Shown: positions 15,404 through 23,901, counted from the stretch's first letter. The stretch: 64,000 nt of DNA from an uncultured Oscillibacter sp. (GCA_947577075.1 CANPTW010000010.1:1-64000), one strand, 5' to 3'. A program made the numbers and translations. The notes: generated by a model not told the origin, from the letters alone.

Positions 15404-16737
15404 CCACCCCCGTGGCGGACTTCGTCCGGGACTGCGCCGCCTCCGGCAGGGCCCGGCTCCACATGCCGGGGCACAAGGGCCGGGGGCCCCTGGGCTGTGA
15501 GCGGTGGGACCTGACGGAAATCCCCGGGGCGGACTCCCTCTATGAGGCGGCGGGGATCATCGCCGAGAGCGAGCGGAGCGCCGCCGCCCTCTTCGGCTCC
15601 GCTGCCACGTTCTACTCCACGGAGGGGTCCAGCCAGTGTATCAAGGCCATGCTGCTCCTGGCCCTCCAAAACCGCCGGCGGGGCACGCCGCCGGTGATTC
15701 TGGCCGCCCGGAATGTCCACAGGTCCTTTGTCCACGCCGCCGCCCTGCTGGACTTTGCGCCGGTGTGGTTCTGGCCGGAGGGGGGGACGGGCTCCCTCTG
15801 CGCCTGCCCCGTCACGGCGGAGGGCCTGGAGAAGGCCCTGGCCGCCCTGCCCGCGCCCCCCGCCGCCGTCTACGTCACCAGCCCCGACTACCTGGGGAAC
15901 CGCCAGGATATCCCCGCCCTGGCGGCGGTGTGCCATGCCCGGGGGACCCTGCTTCTGGCGGACAATGCCCACGGGGCCTATCTCCGGTTTCTGGAGCCCT
16001 CCCTCCACCCCCTGGACCAGGGGGCGGACCTCTGCTGTGACTCCGCCCACAAGACCCTTCCGGTCCTCACCGGCGGGGCCTATCTCCACGTGTCGAAAAC
16101 CGCCCCGGCGGCCCTCCGGGACCGGGCGCGGGCGGCCCTGGCCCTCTTCGGGTCCACCAGCCCGTCCTACCTGATTCTGGCGTCCCTGGATTTGTGCGGC
16201 GCCTATCTGGCCGGGGAGGGCCCGGAGCGCATCCGGGCCGCCGCCGCCCGCCTGGCGGCGCTGAAGGAGGAGCTGGCCGGCTGGACCCTGGCGGGGGACG
16301 AGCCGCTGAAGCTCACCCTGGACGCCGCCGCCTCCGGCTGGGACGGCTTCGCCCTGGCGGACCTCCTGCGGGCCGGGGGCGTGGAGCCGGAGTACGCGGA
16401 CCGGGACTTCTGTGTGCTGATGGCCTCCGGGTCCACGGAGGAAGAAGACGTTTCCCTTTTGGCGGCGGGCCTGCGCCGCGCCGGAAGGAGGCCCCCCCTG
16501 TCCCGGCCCGCCCTGCCCCCGGCGAGGGGGGAGCGGGCGGCCTCCGTCCGGGAGGCGCTGTTCGCCCCCCAGGAGACTGTCCCGGCGGAGGAGAGCCTGG
16601 GCCGGATCTGCGGCGCGCCCACGGTGAGCTGCCCCCCGGCGGTGCCCATCGCCGTGTCCGGGGAGCGGATCGGCCGGGAGGCCCTGGCGCTGTTCCAATA
16701 TTACGGCGTGAAAACCGTGGATGTTGTAAGCGAGTGA
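15400..16737 (+). CDS. Orn/Lys/Arg decarboxylase-like PLP enzyme
   Basis: A 445-aa fold-type I PLP protein with the short N-terminal RLHMPGHKGR of the lysine/ornithine/arginine decarboxylase group, TFYSTEGSSQC for cofactor phosphate contact, ADNAHGAYL and the Schiff-base lysine about K218 in DSAHKTLPVLTGG. At 445 aa it is the short form lacking the wing domain of inducible decarboxylases, like YaaO-type proteins. It would release a diamine from a basic amino acid (family knowledge); the substrate is not determined. The start overlaps the scfB stop, so it shares the SCIFF transcript. A hairpin and MITE C1 follow. Confidence 0.88.
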   Translation: MTTPVADFVRDCAASGRARLHMPGHKGRGPLGCERWDLTEIPGADSLYEAAGIIAESERSAAALFGSAATFYSTEGSSQCIKAMLLLALQNRRRGTPPVILAARNVHRSFVHAAALLDFAPVWFWPEGGTGSLCACPVTAEGLEKALAALPAPPAAVYVTSPDYLGNRQDIPALAAVCHARGTLLLADNAHGAYLRFLEPSLHPLDQGADLCCDSAHKTLPVLTGGAYLHVSKTAPAALRDRARAALALFGSTSPSYLILASLDLCGAYLAGEGPERIRAAAARLAALKEELAGWTLAGDEPLKLTLDAAASGWDGFALADLLRAGGVEPEYADRDFCVLMASGSTEEEDVSLLAAGLRRAGRRPPLSRPALPPARGERAASVREALFAPQETVPAEESLGRICGAPTVSCPPAVPIAVSGERIGREALALFQYYGVKTVDVVSE

Positions 16738-16769
16738 AAATCAAAAAATGAGGCACACTAGCCTTGCTG

Positions 16770-16791
16770 CCCCGTCCCAGCCGGGACGGGG
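16770..16791 (+). terminator. Terminator stem split from its T run by a MITE
   Basis: CCCCGTCCCAGCCGGGACGG GG forms a 9-10 bp stem. The MITE C1 starts 2 nt later, and the T-rich tract (AATTTTTGATTT) that would complete the terminator lies at 16957-16968, on the far side of the element. Confidence 0.6.
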
Positions 16792-16793
16792 TG

Positions 16794-16956
16794 AGAACCT
16801 GTATTCACAACCGTTGAACACTGTCTGGCCGGGACTTTCCCCGCCATACTGTGTCAATTTTCCTTGAAATCCGTCAGGATTCCCGCAGAAAATTTTCTTG
16901 TCTGGCGGGGAAATTCCTCGCCCATTCGGCATTCCCCGGTTATGAATACAGGTTCT
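16794..16956. mobile_element. MITE family C, copy C1 (163 bp)
   Basis: Inverted ends AGAACCTGTATTCACAACC (left) and the complement of AGAACCTGTATTCATAACC (right). No coding capacity. A 24-bp interior segment (16863-16886) is identical in reverse complement to 26056-26079 of the element at 25985, although the ends differ, so the two are relatives. Confidence 0.8.
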
Positions 16957-16984
16957 AATTTTTGATTTGATAGGAGAGACGTTT

Positions 16985-17164
16985 ATGAACGCGACGGTCA
17001 ATGAAAGCTGCATCGGCTGCGGCCTGTGCGCCGGAAACTGCCCGGAGGTCTTCACCATGGGGGACGACGGCTTCGCCCACGGCGGGGAGATTCCCGACAA
17101 TCTGATGGACGCGGCCCAGAGTGCCCGGGACGAGTGCCCGGTGAGCGCCATCAGCATCGGATAA
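16985..17164 (+). CDS. 4Fe-4S ferredoxin
   Basis: A 59-aa ferredoxin with one [4Fe-4S] site: CIGCGLCAGNCPEVF gives three close Cys plus CP, and the fourth ligand is in DECPVSAISI near the C-terminus. It is a soluble low-potential electron carrier (family knowledge). The ATG at 16985 follows TAGGAGAG; an in-frame TTG at 16967 has no such site. Its stop codon TAA is the first part of a long terminator hairpin. The partner enzyme is not evident from context. Confidence 0.92.
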   Translation: MNATVNESCIGCGLCAGNCPEVFTMGDDGFAHGGEIPDNLMDAAQSARDECPVSAISIG

Positions 17165-17199
17165 GGGGAGGACCGCCTTTTGGCGGTCCTCCCCTTATC
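17161..17199 (+). terminator. Ferredoxin terminator hairpin
   Basis: A 17-bp stem from ATAAGGGGAGGACCGCC to GGCGGTCCTCCCCTTAT that starts at the stop codon. The T tract is missing because an IS1182 end begins at 17202. Confidence 0.65.
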
Positions 17200-17201
17200 C
17201 G

Positions 17202-17890
17202 CCTGTCAAAAAACCTCGCCTCTGGCGAGGTTTTTTGGTAAAATGAAGGAGGGGTGAAGCGGAGCGGAAAGCCGGAAAAAGGGCAGCCGGAAAGAAGTAG
17301 TCCTGACAGATATAGAAGCTATTGTGCCGAGAGAAGACAACCGTATTCCCATCCTTCCGTACACGCGCTGCAAGGGCAGGAAAGACCGCTTTCGTCCCTG
17401 GGACTTCACGTATGACCGGCTTCAGGATTGCTTTGCATGTCCGAAAGGCCAGGCGCTCCGCCATACCACCACCGGCAAAGATGGAAAACGAATGTATCGC
17501 AGTACCCCAAGCTATGCCAATGCAGTCCTTGCAGGCAGCTCTGCGGCGCGGGCGGCGTCTGCTTACGACTCACATTGGGCAGGAGCACCTTGACCTGGCT
17601 GAACAGCTGCGCAAAACCCGGCGGGGGAAGGAGATGCATTCCTTACGCAAAGAAACCATTGAACGAGTCTTTGCAGATGCAAAGGAAAAACATGGCATGC
17701 GTTATACCCGCCACCGTGGTCTGGCTGGGGTTTCTACCTGGGTGAGGCTTAAATTTGCTGCCATGAATCTCAAAAAGTCAGCTTTTTGGCCCGGGAAATT
17801 CCTTGATCCTTCCCGCTTTTCCCTTCTTTCCTTCCGCTATTCCTCGGATTCCCTTCTTCTACTTGCCTGTTTTGTGTGCTTTTTGACAGA
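17202..17890 (+). mobile_element. IS1182-family element, deleted copy 2
   Basis: The ends CCTGTCAAAAAACCTCGCC (left) and the complement of TCTGTCAAAAAGCACAC (right) match copy 1 in the opposite orientation. Only 689 bp remain. Both flanks are terminator hairpins (17161-17199 and 17895-17922). Confidence 0.85.
17322..17890 (+). pseudogene. IS1182-family transposase fragment with deletion and frameshift
   Basis: The N-terminal start (KEVVLTDIEAIVPR, about 17270-17325) is joined to the last third of the transposase (NRIPILPYTRCKGRKDRF). A small deletion near 17545 shifts the frame within the Cys-rich insert (the residues after QLCGA are lost), and the rest (LLTTHIGQEHLDLAEQLRKT to VRLKFAAMNLKK) continues in another frame. 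It cannot make an active enzyme. Confidence 0.85.
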
Positions 17891-17894
17891 CTGA

Positions 17895-17922
17895 TGAGGC
17901 CCGTCCCCAGGGACGGGCCTCA
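17895..17922 (-). terminator. Terminator hairpin downstream of the SPFH gene
   Basis: TGAGGCCCGTCC...GGACGGGCCTCA, an 11-12 bp stem at the end of the SPFH-NfeD transcript. The expected T tract is replaced by the IS1182 end at 17890. Confidence 0.55.
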
Positions 17923-17956
17923 GGCCGTTTTGCCGCAGCAAAGCCGGAAAACGCAT

Positions 17957-18892
17957 TCAGTTCTTCGGGTCCTCGGTGCCGAACACCGCCTTGGCGCCGG
18001 CGGCCAGGCCCGCCAGGCCCTGAAGCTCGCTGGGGATGATGATCTTCGTGGCCCGGCCGTCGGCCATTTTCTGCACGGCCTCCAGGGCCTTGAGCTTGAC
18101 TACCTGGTCGTTGGGGGCGGCGGCGTTCAAAAGGCGCAGGGACTCGGCCAGGGCGGTCTGCACCCGGGTGATGGCCTCGGCCTCGGCCTCGGCGGCCATG
18201 ATTCGGGCCTGCTTCTCGCCCTCGGCCTGGAGGATGGCCGCCTCCTTGGCCGCCGTGGCCCGGAGGATGGCGGCCTGCTTCTCGCCCTCGGCCACCAGCA
18301 CCTGGGACTCCTTCTGGCCCTTGGCCTGGAGGACGGACTCCCGGCGTTCCCGCTCGGCCTTCATCTGCTTTTCCATGGCGTTCTGGATGTCCTTGGGGGG
18401 GATGATGTTTTTCAGCTCCACCCGGTTGACCTTGATGCCCCAGGGGTCCGTGGCCTCGTCCAGGATGGCGCGCATCCGGGAGTTGATGATGTCCCGGCTG
18501 GTGAGGGACTGCTCCAGGTCCATGTCGCCGATGATGTTCCGCAGGGTCGTGGCCGTCAGGTTTTCAATGGCGCTCATGGGGTGCTCCACGCCGTAGGTGT
18601 AGAGCTTCGGGTCCGTGATCTGGAAATAAATCACGGTGTCGATCTGCATGGTGACGTTGTCCTTGGTGATGACGGGCTGGGGCGGGAAGTCCGCCACCTG
18701 CTCCTTGAGGGACACCTTCTTCACCACCCGCATGACGAAGGGCACCTTGACGTGGGGGCCCTGGTTCCACACGGCGTGGAACTGGCCCAGCCACTCCACC
18801 ACGTAGGCCCGGGACTGCTGGACGATATGGACGTTGGAAATGACCAGGATTACCAACAGGACGATGACGACGGAAACAGGAATCCACCACAT
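17957..18892 (-). CDS. SPFH/stomatin-like membrane protein (QmcA type)
   Basis: A 311-aa protein with one N-terminal membrane helix (VSVVIVLLVILVISN, residues 6-20), an SPFH/Band 7 domain (VVEWLGQFHAVWNQGPHVK ... VEHPMSAIENLTATTLR, residues 30-180) and an Ala/Glu-rich coiled coil (KGQKESQVLVAEGEKQAA). Such proteins form large oligomeric microdomain scaffolds and often work with a NfeD partner (family knowledge), here the overlapping upstream gene. The start ATG overlaps the nfeD stop (TAATG). The C-terminus IIIPSELQGLAGLAAGAKAVF is typical. Confidence 0.92.
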   Translation of the reverse strand: MWWIPVSVVIVLLVILVISNVHIVQQSRAYVVEWLGQFHAVWNQGPHVKVPFVMRVVKKVSLKEQVADFPPQPVITKDNVTMQIDTVIYFQITDPKLYTYGVEHPMSAIENLTATTLRNIIGDMDLEQSLTSRDIINSRMRAILDEATDPWGIKVNRVELKNIIPPKDIQNAMEKQMKAERERRESVLQAKGQKESQVLVAEGEKQAAILRATAAKEAAILQAEGEKQARIMAAEAEAEAITRVQTALAESLRLLNAAAPNDQVVKLKALEAVQKMADGRATKIIIPSELQGLAGLAAGAKAVFGTEDPKN

Positions 18893-19362
18893 TACTTTAC
18901 TACCTCCACTTTTTCTGAATATTGGACCAGGAGCTTCACGCCCTCGATCTTCTCAACCTTCACCTGGGTCCCGGCGGGGATGACGCTGCCGTCGGCGCTG
19001 CGGGCGGTCCAGGTCTTGCCGTCCACATAGACGGCGCCGGAGGCCCGGTCGTTGTCCACGGCCTCGGTGACCTTGGCCACCATCCCCAAAACCCGGTCCA
19101 GGTTGGTGGGGATGTGGGGCCTGGTCATGAAGCGCCGGACCAGGGGCCGGGTGAGAACCAGGGCCGCCGCGGACACCACGGCGAAGACCAGCACCTGGGT
19201 CGCCTCCGGGGTCAGCCCCCCCAGGGACCAGCCGGACATGCAGGCGGCCAGGGCCGCCAGGGAACCGGCGACAAACCAGATGGAGACCATGCCCTCGGTC
19301 GCCACCTCGGCCACGCCGAAGAGCACGATGGCCCCCAGCCACAGCCAGATTAAAATGTTCAT
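18892..19362 (-). CDS. NfeD family membrane protein
   Basis: A 156-aa short-form NfeD: three to four hydrophobic segments (ILIWLWLGAIVLFGVAEV; MVSIWFVAGSLAALAACM; VLVFAVVSAAALVLT) followed by the soluble OB-fold domain with GAVYVDGKTWTARSADG and GTQVKVEKIEGVKLLV. NfeD proteins are partners of SPFH proteins in membrane microdomains (family knowledge). It overlaps the SPFH gene by one nucleotide and is transcribed first. A TATACT-like -10 on the - strand lies near 19400. Confidence 0.92.
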   Translation of the reverse strand: MNILIWLWLGAIVLFGVAEVATEGMVSIWFVAGSLAALAACMSGWSLGGLTPEATQVLVFAVVSAAALVLTRPLVRRFMTRPHIPTNLDRVLGMVAKVTEAVDNDRASGAVYVDGKTWTARSADGSVIPAGTQVKVEKIEGVKLLVQYSEKVEVVK

Positions 19363-19614
19363 AAAAGACGCCTCCTTTCAGCTCAGCCTCAGCTTTCTTT
19401 TTCAGTATAGCATACCCCGGGGGAAAAAAGTGTTTCATTTCCGTAACAATTCACAGGGACGAACGGCTCCCGGGCGGGCCCGCCGGGGGCTTTGAAAAAT
19501 ATGTTGAACGGATAAAACCTCGGGTTCATTTTTGGGTACTTTATTATTATAGGGGGCTTTCCTTTCCGCCCCGGGGGAAAGGGGCGTCCCGAATCATGAA
19601 AGGAGGTTTGTTTT

Positions 19615-21207
19615 ATGAGACAAACCAAAACGCTCCGGCGCCTGGCGGCCCTGCTCTGCACCCTGGCGCTGGCCCTGGCCCTGGCCCCCGCCGCCGGCGC
19701 CGAGGGCGCGGCCCCCGTGGCGGGCGCAAACGCCGGCAAGCACATTTACGAAACGCATTACGCAACTCAGGAAGAATCCTTTTTGTTCCCCAACAGCCAG
19801 GGGGGCTTTACCCGGGTGGAGCGGGTTTATGAAAATTTCGCCCGCCCCATTGTCGTCGAGGAATACAACGCCTCCTTCCAGCTTGTAACCTCCCGGACGT
19901 TTGCGCTGGAGCTGCTTTTGTGGGGCGGCTTCTACTCCGGAAGCCAGTATAATTTCCTGATGTTCTCCCAGAGCAACGACGCGGAAGACGACAGCCGGGA
20001 GGTCCTGCGGGTCGTCAAATACTCAAAGGACTGGGAACGGCTTGGAAGCGTCAGCATCTGCGGGGAAAACACCTTCCGCCTCATGCGGAGCGGTTCCCTG
20101 CGCTGCGCCGAGCAGGACGGCATCCTTTACATTTACTCCTGCCACACCATGTACAAGGCCCAGGACGGCAAAAACCACCAGGCCAGCGTTATGTTCTCCG
20201 TCCGGGAAAGCGATATGACCTATGAAGTGCAGAAGTATTTTTACGTCAGCCATTCCTTTGACCAGTACATCCTGATCGACCAGCAGAAACGGATTGTAAC
20301 GGCGGACCTGGGCGACGCCTATCCCAGCCGCGCCATCAACCTCCAGCGGCTTCCCGCGAACTGCGACCCCCTGCAGCGGGCCAACCTCTATGAGCAGACT
20401 TCCTTCCACAGCATCCCGGGCCAAAAGGGCGACAACGCCACCGGCGTCTGCCTGGGCGGCTTTGCGGAAACCACGGACGGCTATGTCTCCGCCTTCACCG
20501 TCCGGGCCTCGGCGTCGCCCTCCAGCGCCGGAACGGAAAACGTCTTCCTTGGCTACACGGATAAGGCCGGCCTGGTCACCCGTGAAATCCAGCTCAACAC
20601 CGTCAAGGGCGCAACCCCGCCCAAGGTGGTGTCCACCGGCCTGAACGGGGGATACGTTATGTGGAACGGCGGGGGCAGCTATGAGTCCAACGGCACGCTC
20701 TATTACCGCTCCTATTCCAACGGCGGGGCCCTCGGCCCCATCCGGACCGCCTCCGCCGTCCTGTCCGACTGCCAGCCCGTCGCGCAGAACGGCAAGGTCG
20801 TCTGGTACGCGGCCGACCATTCCGTCCCCACCTTCTACACGCTGGACGCCTCCGGCGTCACGGCGGTCAAGGCCTCCGCCGCCCCGGGCGCGGTTCTGGT
20901 TCCCGGGCTCGACAATGCGATGCCCACCGCCACCACCAGCATTGCCACGCCCAAAAGCCCCGATATTCTCACCCCGGGCAGCTATACGCCAACCCCCGAC
21001 TTCCGGCCCGAAAAGGGGATGTACTGCTGGTGCTGCAGCTTTGTCACATGGATGCCCGGCTCCACGGCCCCCTATGAAAACATGGGCGCCTGGTGCCCCA
21101 AGACCGGGTTCAGCGTCTGCAAGGGCTGCCTGAAGGCACAGATAAAAATCGGAAGCAACTGGGAAAAATTCCTCCTGCCCGCAACCCGTTATAGTCAACG
21201 CAGTTGA
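19615..21207 (+). CDS. Secreted hypothetical protein with C-terminal Cys motifs; 3' end within a MITE
   Basis: A 530-aa protein with a signal peptide (LRRLAALLCTLALALALAPA, cleavage near GAEG), a long beta-rich body without clear repeats, a Thr/Pro-rich linker (about 430-465), and a Cys-rich tail (YCWCCSFVTWMPG ... AWCPKTGFSVCKGCLK) that looks like a metal-binding ribbon. It is probably exported. AAAGGAGGTTTG gives a strong start at 19615. The last six codons (YSQRS and stop) are the first bases of MITE A2, so the original end was one or more codons different. I recognise no family. AT-richer codons than its neighbours suggest it is accessory. Confidence 0.75.
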   Translation: MRQTKTLRRLAALLCTLALALALAPAAGAEGAAPVAGANAGKHIYETHYATQEESFLFPNSQGGFTRVERVYENFARPIVVEEYNASFQLVTSRTFALELLLWGGFYSGSQYNFLMFSQSNDAEDDSREVLRVVKYSKDWERLGSVSICGENTFRLMRSGSLRCAEQDGILYIYSCHTMYKAQDGKNHQASVMFSVRESDMTYEVQKYFYVSHSFDQYILIDQQKRIVTADLGDAYPSRAINLQRLPANCDPLQRANLYEQTSFHSIPGQKGDNATGVCLGGFAETTDGYVSAFTVRASASPSSAGTENVFLGYTDKAGLVTREIQLNTVKGATPPKVVSTGLNGGYVMWNGGGSYESNGTLYYRSYSNGGALGPIRTASAVLSDCQPVAQNGKVVWYAADHSVPTFYTLDASGVTAVKASAAPGAVLVPGLDNAMPTATTSIATPKSPDILTPGSYTPTPDFRPEKGMYCWCCSFVTWMPGSTAPYENMGAWCPKTGFSVCKGCLKAQIKIGSNWEKFLLPATRYSQRS

Positions 21208-21381
21208 AAAGAAGCATACACTTCTTTTCAACCGGCGGGCCATAGGCCCGCCGGGGCGCAAAGCGCCTGTGCGTTTCCTATGAAGTCAAGCACAGTGAGC
21301 CGCTCACGCGGCTTACGGCGCTGTAAAGCAGCGCCGTATGGAAAAGAATCCTTTGGGCTCTTTTCAACTGTGCTGACTATA
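21190..21381 (+). mobile_element. MITE family A, copy A2 (192 bp)
   Basis: A full-length copy nearly identical to A1 at 3075. It begins on the first T after codon CGT of the secreted-protein gene; restoring a single TA at the junction would give CGT TAA, a stop. It therefore landed on or next to the native stop codon, or truncated the gene. Confidence 0.87.
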
Positions 21382-21486
21382 AACCGCCCGCCGGCCCCCA
21401 TCCCAAGGTGCGCTGCCCTTCCTGCGGCGCCGTTCTTTGGGAGAAGGGGCGGCACAGCCGTCCAACGCTTTGTAACCGCCGGTAAA
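21382..21486 (+). pseudogene. Possible severed 3' tail of the secreted Cys-rich protein
   Basis: In the frame starting at 21381 the text reads KPPAGPHPKVRCPSCGAVLW and then closes at TAA after 34 codons. The RCPSCG knuckle resembles the Cys motifs just upstream of the MITE. It is one frame off from the upstream gene after a TA-precise excision, so a separate frameshift would be needed. Confidence 0.3.
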
Positions 21487-21590
21487 AAGAAAGGAAGCTG
21501 CCTCTCCTGCGCGCACACGCTCAGGGGCGGCCGTGAGGCCCGGCAGGCCGCCCCGGCAAAGGCAGCCTCCCGGCCTCTCCCAAAGGCGAA

Positions 21591-21614
21591 CCCCCGGAGC
21601 CAAGGCTCCGGGGG
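21591..21614. terminator. Bidirectional hairpin after the aldo/keto reductase gene
   Basis: CCCCCGGAGCC-AA-GGCTCCGGGGG, an 11-bp stem 9 nt past the stop of the gene at 21624. The flanking T tracts are short on both strands. Confidence 0.5.
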
Positions 21615-21623
21615 CTTTCCGTC

Positions 21624-22652
21624 TCAGGGGTCCGCGTGGTGCAGCGCGTAGAACGCGTCGTAATCCCGCAGCATCTCCACCAGCAGGTTCGGCGTGTCCA
21701 GCCCGTAGGGGCAGCGGCTCTTGCAGGCGTTGCAGCGGACGCAGCTCTCGATCCGGTGCATCTTCTCGTGCCACTCGTCGGACATGTAGGGCTGATACGG
21801 CGACCGCCGCAGCAGGGCGGACATCCGGGCCGCCTGGGGAATGTCGATCCCCGCGGCGCAGGGCAGGCAGTAGCCGCAGGAGCGGCAGAAGCTCCCCGCC
21901 AGGTCCTTCCGGTCCGCCTCGATGACGGCCCGGAGCTCCGGCGTCATGTGGGGGTCCCGCTCGCTGAGCTCCAGCCACTGGTCCAGCTCCCACTCATGCT
22001 GGATGCCCCAGATGGGGACGACATTGGGGTACTCCCTCATGAAGGCGTAGCAGGCCTCGGCGTTGTTCAAAAGCCCGCCGGAGAGGCCCTTCATGGCGAT
22101 GTATCCCATGTCGGCCCTGGCGCAGTCCTCCACCAGGCCCAGCTCCTTCTCCGTGGTGAGGTAGCAGAAGGGGAACTGGAGCGTCTCGAAGCTCCCGGAG
22201 GCGATGGCCTCCTGGGCAACAAACAGCCGGTGGTTCGTGATGCCGATGTGCCGGATATAGCCCTTTTTCTGCATCTCCAGGGCGGCGGCGAAGGGGCCCT
22301 CCGGGTCGTGGATGTCCGGCAGCTTCGCGGGGTTGTGGAACTGGAAGAGGTCGATGTAGTCCGTCTTTAAGGACCGGAGGCTCTGCTCAATGTGGCTGAG
22401 GACGGTTTTTTTGTCCCCCCCGCCGCTCTTGGTGGAGATGACCACGTTTTGCCGCACGCCCTCCAGGGCCTCGCCCAGCTTCTCCTCGCTGTCGGTGTAC
22501 ATGTTGGCGGTGTCAAAGTAGTTGATCCCGGCCTCGTAGGCCCGGCGGACCAGCTTCACCGCGTCCGCCCTGGAGATTCGCTGAATGGGCAGGGCGCCGA
22601 AGGCCGTCTTCGTCACCATCAGCTCCGTCCGCCCCAGTCTGACTTTTTCCAT
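21624..22652 (-). CDS. Aldo/keto reductase with C-terminal 4Fe-4S ferredoxin domain
   Basis: A 342-aa protein. Residues 1-245 are an aldo/keto reductase barrel: GRTELMVTKTAFGALPIQRI, the catalytic Asp-Tyr region NYFDTANMYTDSEEKLGEAL, then STKSGGGDKK and YIDLFQFHNP. The C-terminal 80 residues carry two Cys clusters, CRSCGYCLPCAAGIDIP and CVRCNACKSRCPYGL, as in ferredoxin domains. This fusion is common in anaerobes and may couple carbonyl reduction to Fe-S electron transfer (family knowledge plus inference). The ATG at 22650-22652 follows GGGAGGATTCT. The substrate is unknown. Confidence 0.92.
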   Translation of the reverse strand: MEKVRLGRTELMVTKTAFGALPIQRISRADAVKLVRRAYEAGINYFDTANMYTDSEEKLGEALEGVRQNVVISTKSGGGDKKTVLSHIEQSLRSLKTDYIDLFQFHNPAKLPDIHDPEGPFAAALEMQKKGYIRHIGITNHRLFVAQEAIASGSFETLQFPFCYLTTEKELGLVEDCARADMGYIAMKGLSGGLLNNAEACYAFMREYPNVVPIWGIQHEWELDQWLELSERDPHMTPELRAVIEADRKDLAGSFCRSCGYCLPCAAGIDIPQAARMSALLRRSPYQPYMSDEWHEKMHRIESCVRCNACKSRCPYGLDTPNLLVEMLRDYDAFYALHHADP

Positions 22653-22839
22653 AGAATCCTCCCGATTTGTCGCGGGGCCAGGGACAAAACGCCCCCGGCC
22701 CCGATAATTTATGTATCCCAAAATCTCCCGCGGGCAGCAGCTCCGCCGCCGCCGCTCCAGCCCGGTTTATCACCGGGCCCCCAGAGCGCGCGAACGCTCT
22801 TTTGGTTACTTTTCCCCCTTCGGGGACGCACTCCACTAA

Positions 22840-22860
22840 GATTTTGCTCCGCAAAATCAA
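22840..22860 (-). terminator. Probable pfkA terminator
   Basis: GATTTTGC-GGA-GCAAAATC stem about 30 nt after the pfkA stop on the - strand, followed by TTAG. The T run is weak. Confidence 0.4.
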
Positions 22861-22890
22861 GTGTCGTTACAGTCTTACAAGAAAAGTAAC

Positions 22891-23901
22891 TCAGAAGTCG
22901 GGGCCGCAGCTGTTGGTCAGGGCCTCCAGAATCTGATAGCGGTCCATCTGGAAGGTCTTCTTCATGGCCAGGGCCTCCTCCATATCCAGGTCCGCCAGCC
23001 GGCCGTCCAGGATGCCGATGATGGAGTTCCCCTGGCCCTCGGCCAGGACCTTCACCGCCTCGTAGCCCATGCGGCTGGCGGTCTCCCGGTCCCGGGCGGA
23101 GGGGGAGCCGCCCCGCTGGATGTGGCCCAGGACGGTGACCCGGGGGTCGATGCCCAGCTCGTCGTGGATGCGCTGGCTGATCTCGATGGCGCTGCCCGCG
23201 CCCTCGGCCACCACCACCATGTAGTGGGTGGTCCCCGCCAGGCGGGCCCGGCGGATCTTCTCCACGATGTCCCGCTCGAAGTCCGGCTCCCGCTCGGGGA
23301 TCAGCACGGCGGTGGCGCCCACGGAGATGCCCACGTAGAGGGCCAGATAGCCCGCGTGGCGGCCCATGACCTCCACCACGGAGCAGCGCTCGTGGGACTG
23401 CATGGTGTCCCGGAGCTTGTCGATGCACTCGATGGCCGTGTTGCAGGCGGAGTCGAAGCCGATGGTGTAGTGGGAGCAGCCGATGTCGTTGTCGATGGTG
23501 GCGGGGATGCCCACCACCCGGAGGTCCATGCCGTCCTTGGCGGCCTGGCGGGAGATGGCCAGGGCCCCCCGGAAGGTGCCGTCGCCGCCGATGGCCACAA
23601 TGCCGTCCAGGCCCAGCAGGCGGCAGGTGGCCAGGGCCTTGGCCCGGCCCGCCTCTTCCATGAACTCCAGGCTGCGGGCGGTGTAAAGCATGGTGCCGCC
23701 CTTGTTGATGATGTGGCTGACGCTGGAGGAGGTCAGCGGGACAAAGTCGCTGGTAATCAGGCCGTTCCACCCCCGGCGGATGCCGATGCAGCTGATGCCC
23801 CGGTTGATGGAAGCCCGGACCACGGCCCGGACCGCCGCGTTCATGCCCGGCGCGTCGCCGCCGCTGGTGAGGACGCCGATTCTCTTTACCTGTTTGCTCA
23901 T
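22891..23901 (-). CDS. pfkA: ATP-dependent 6-phosphofructokinase
   Basis: A 336-aa bacterial PFK. It shows TSGGDAPGMNAAVRA at the N-terminus, the ATP-type IGGDGTF (a PPi enzyme would have Asp after GGD), the catalytic PATIDNDI, ECID and GRHAGYLAL, and LGHIQRGGSPSARDR. It phosphorylates fructose 6-phosphate in glycolysis as a tetramer in the cytosol (family knowledge). AGGAGGTTTTTCT precedes the ATG at 23899-23901. It is monocistronic, with a good promoter at 23962-23990 and a hairpin after the stop. Confidence 0.97.
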   Translation of the reverse strand: MSKQVKRIGVLTSGGDAPGMNAAVRAVVRASINRGISCIGIRRGWNGLITSDFVPLTSSSVSHIINKGGTMLYTARSLEFMEEAGRAKALATCRLLGLDGIVAIGGDGTFRGALAISRQAAKDGMDLRVVGIPATIDNDIGCSHYTIGFDSACNTAIECIDKLRDTMQSHERCSVVEVMGRHAGYLALYVGISVGATAVLIPEREPDFERDIVEKIRRARLAGTTHYMVVVAEGAGSAIEISQRIHDELGIDPRVTVLGHIQRGGSPSARDRETASRMGYEAVKVLAEGQGNSIIGILDGRLADLDMEEALAMKKTFQMDRYQILEALTNSCGPDF

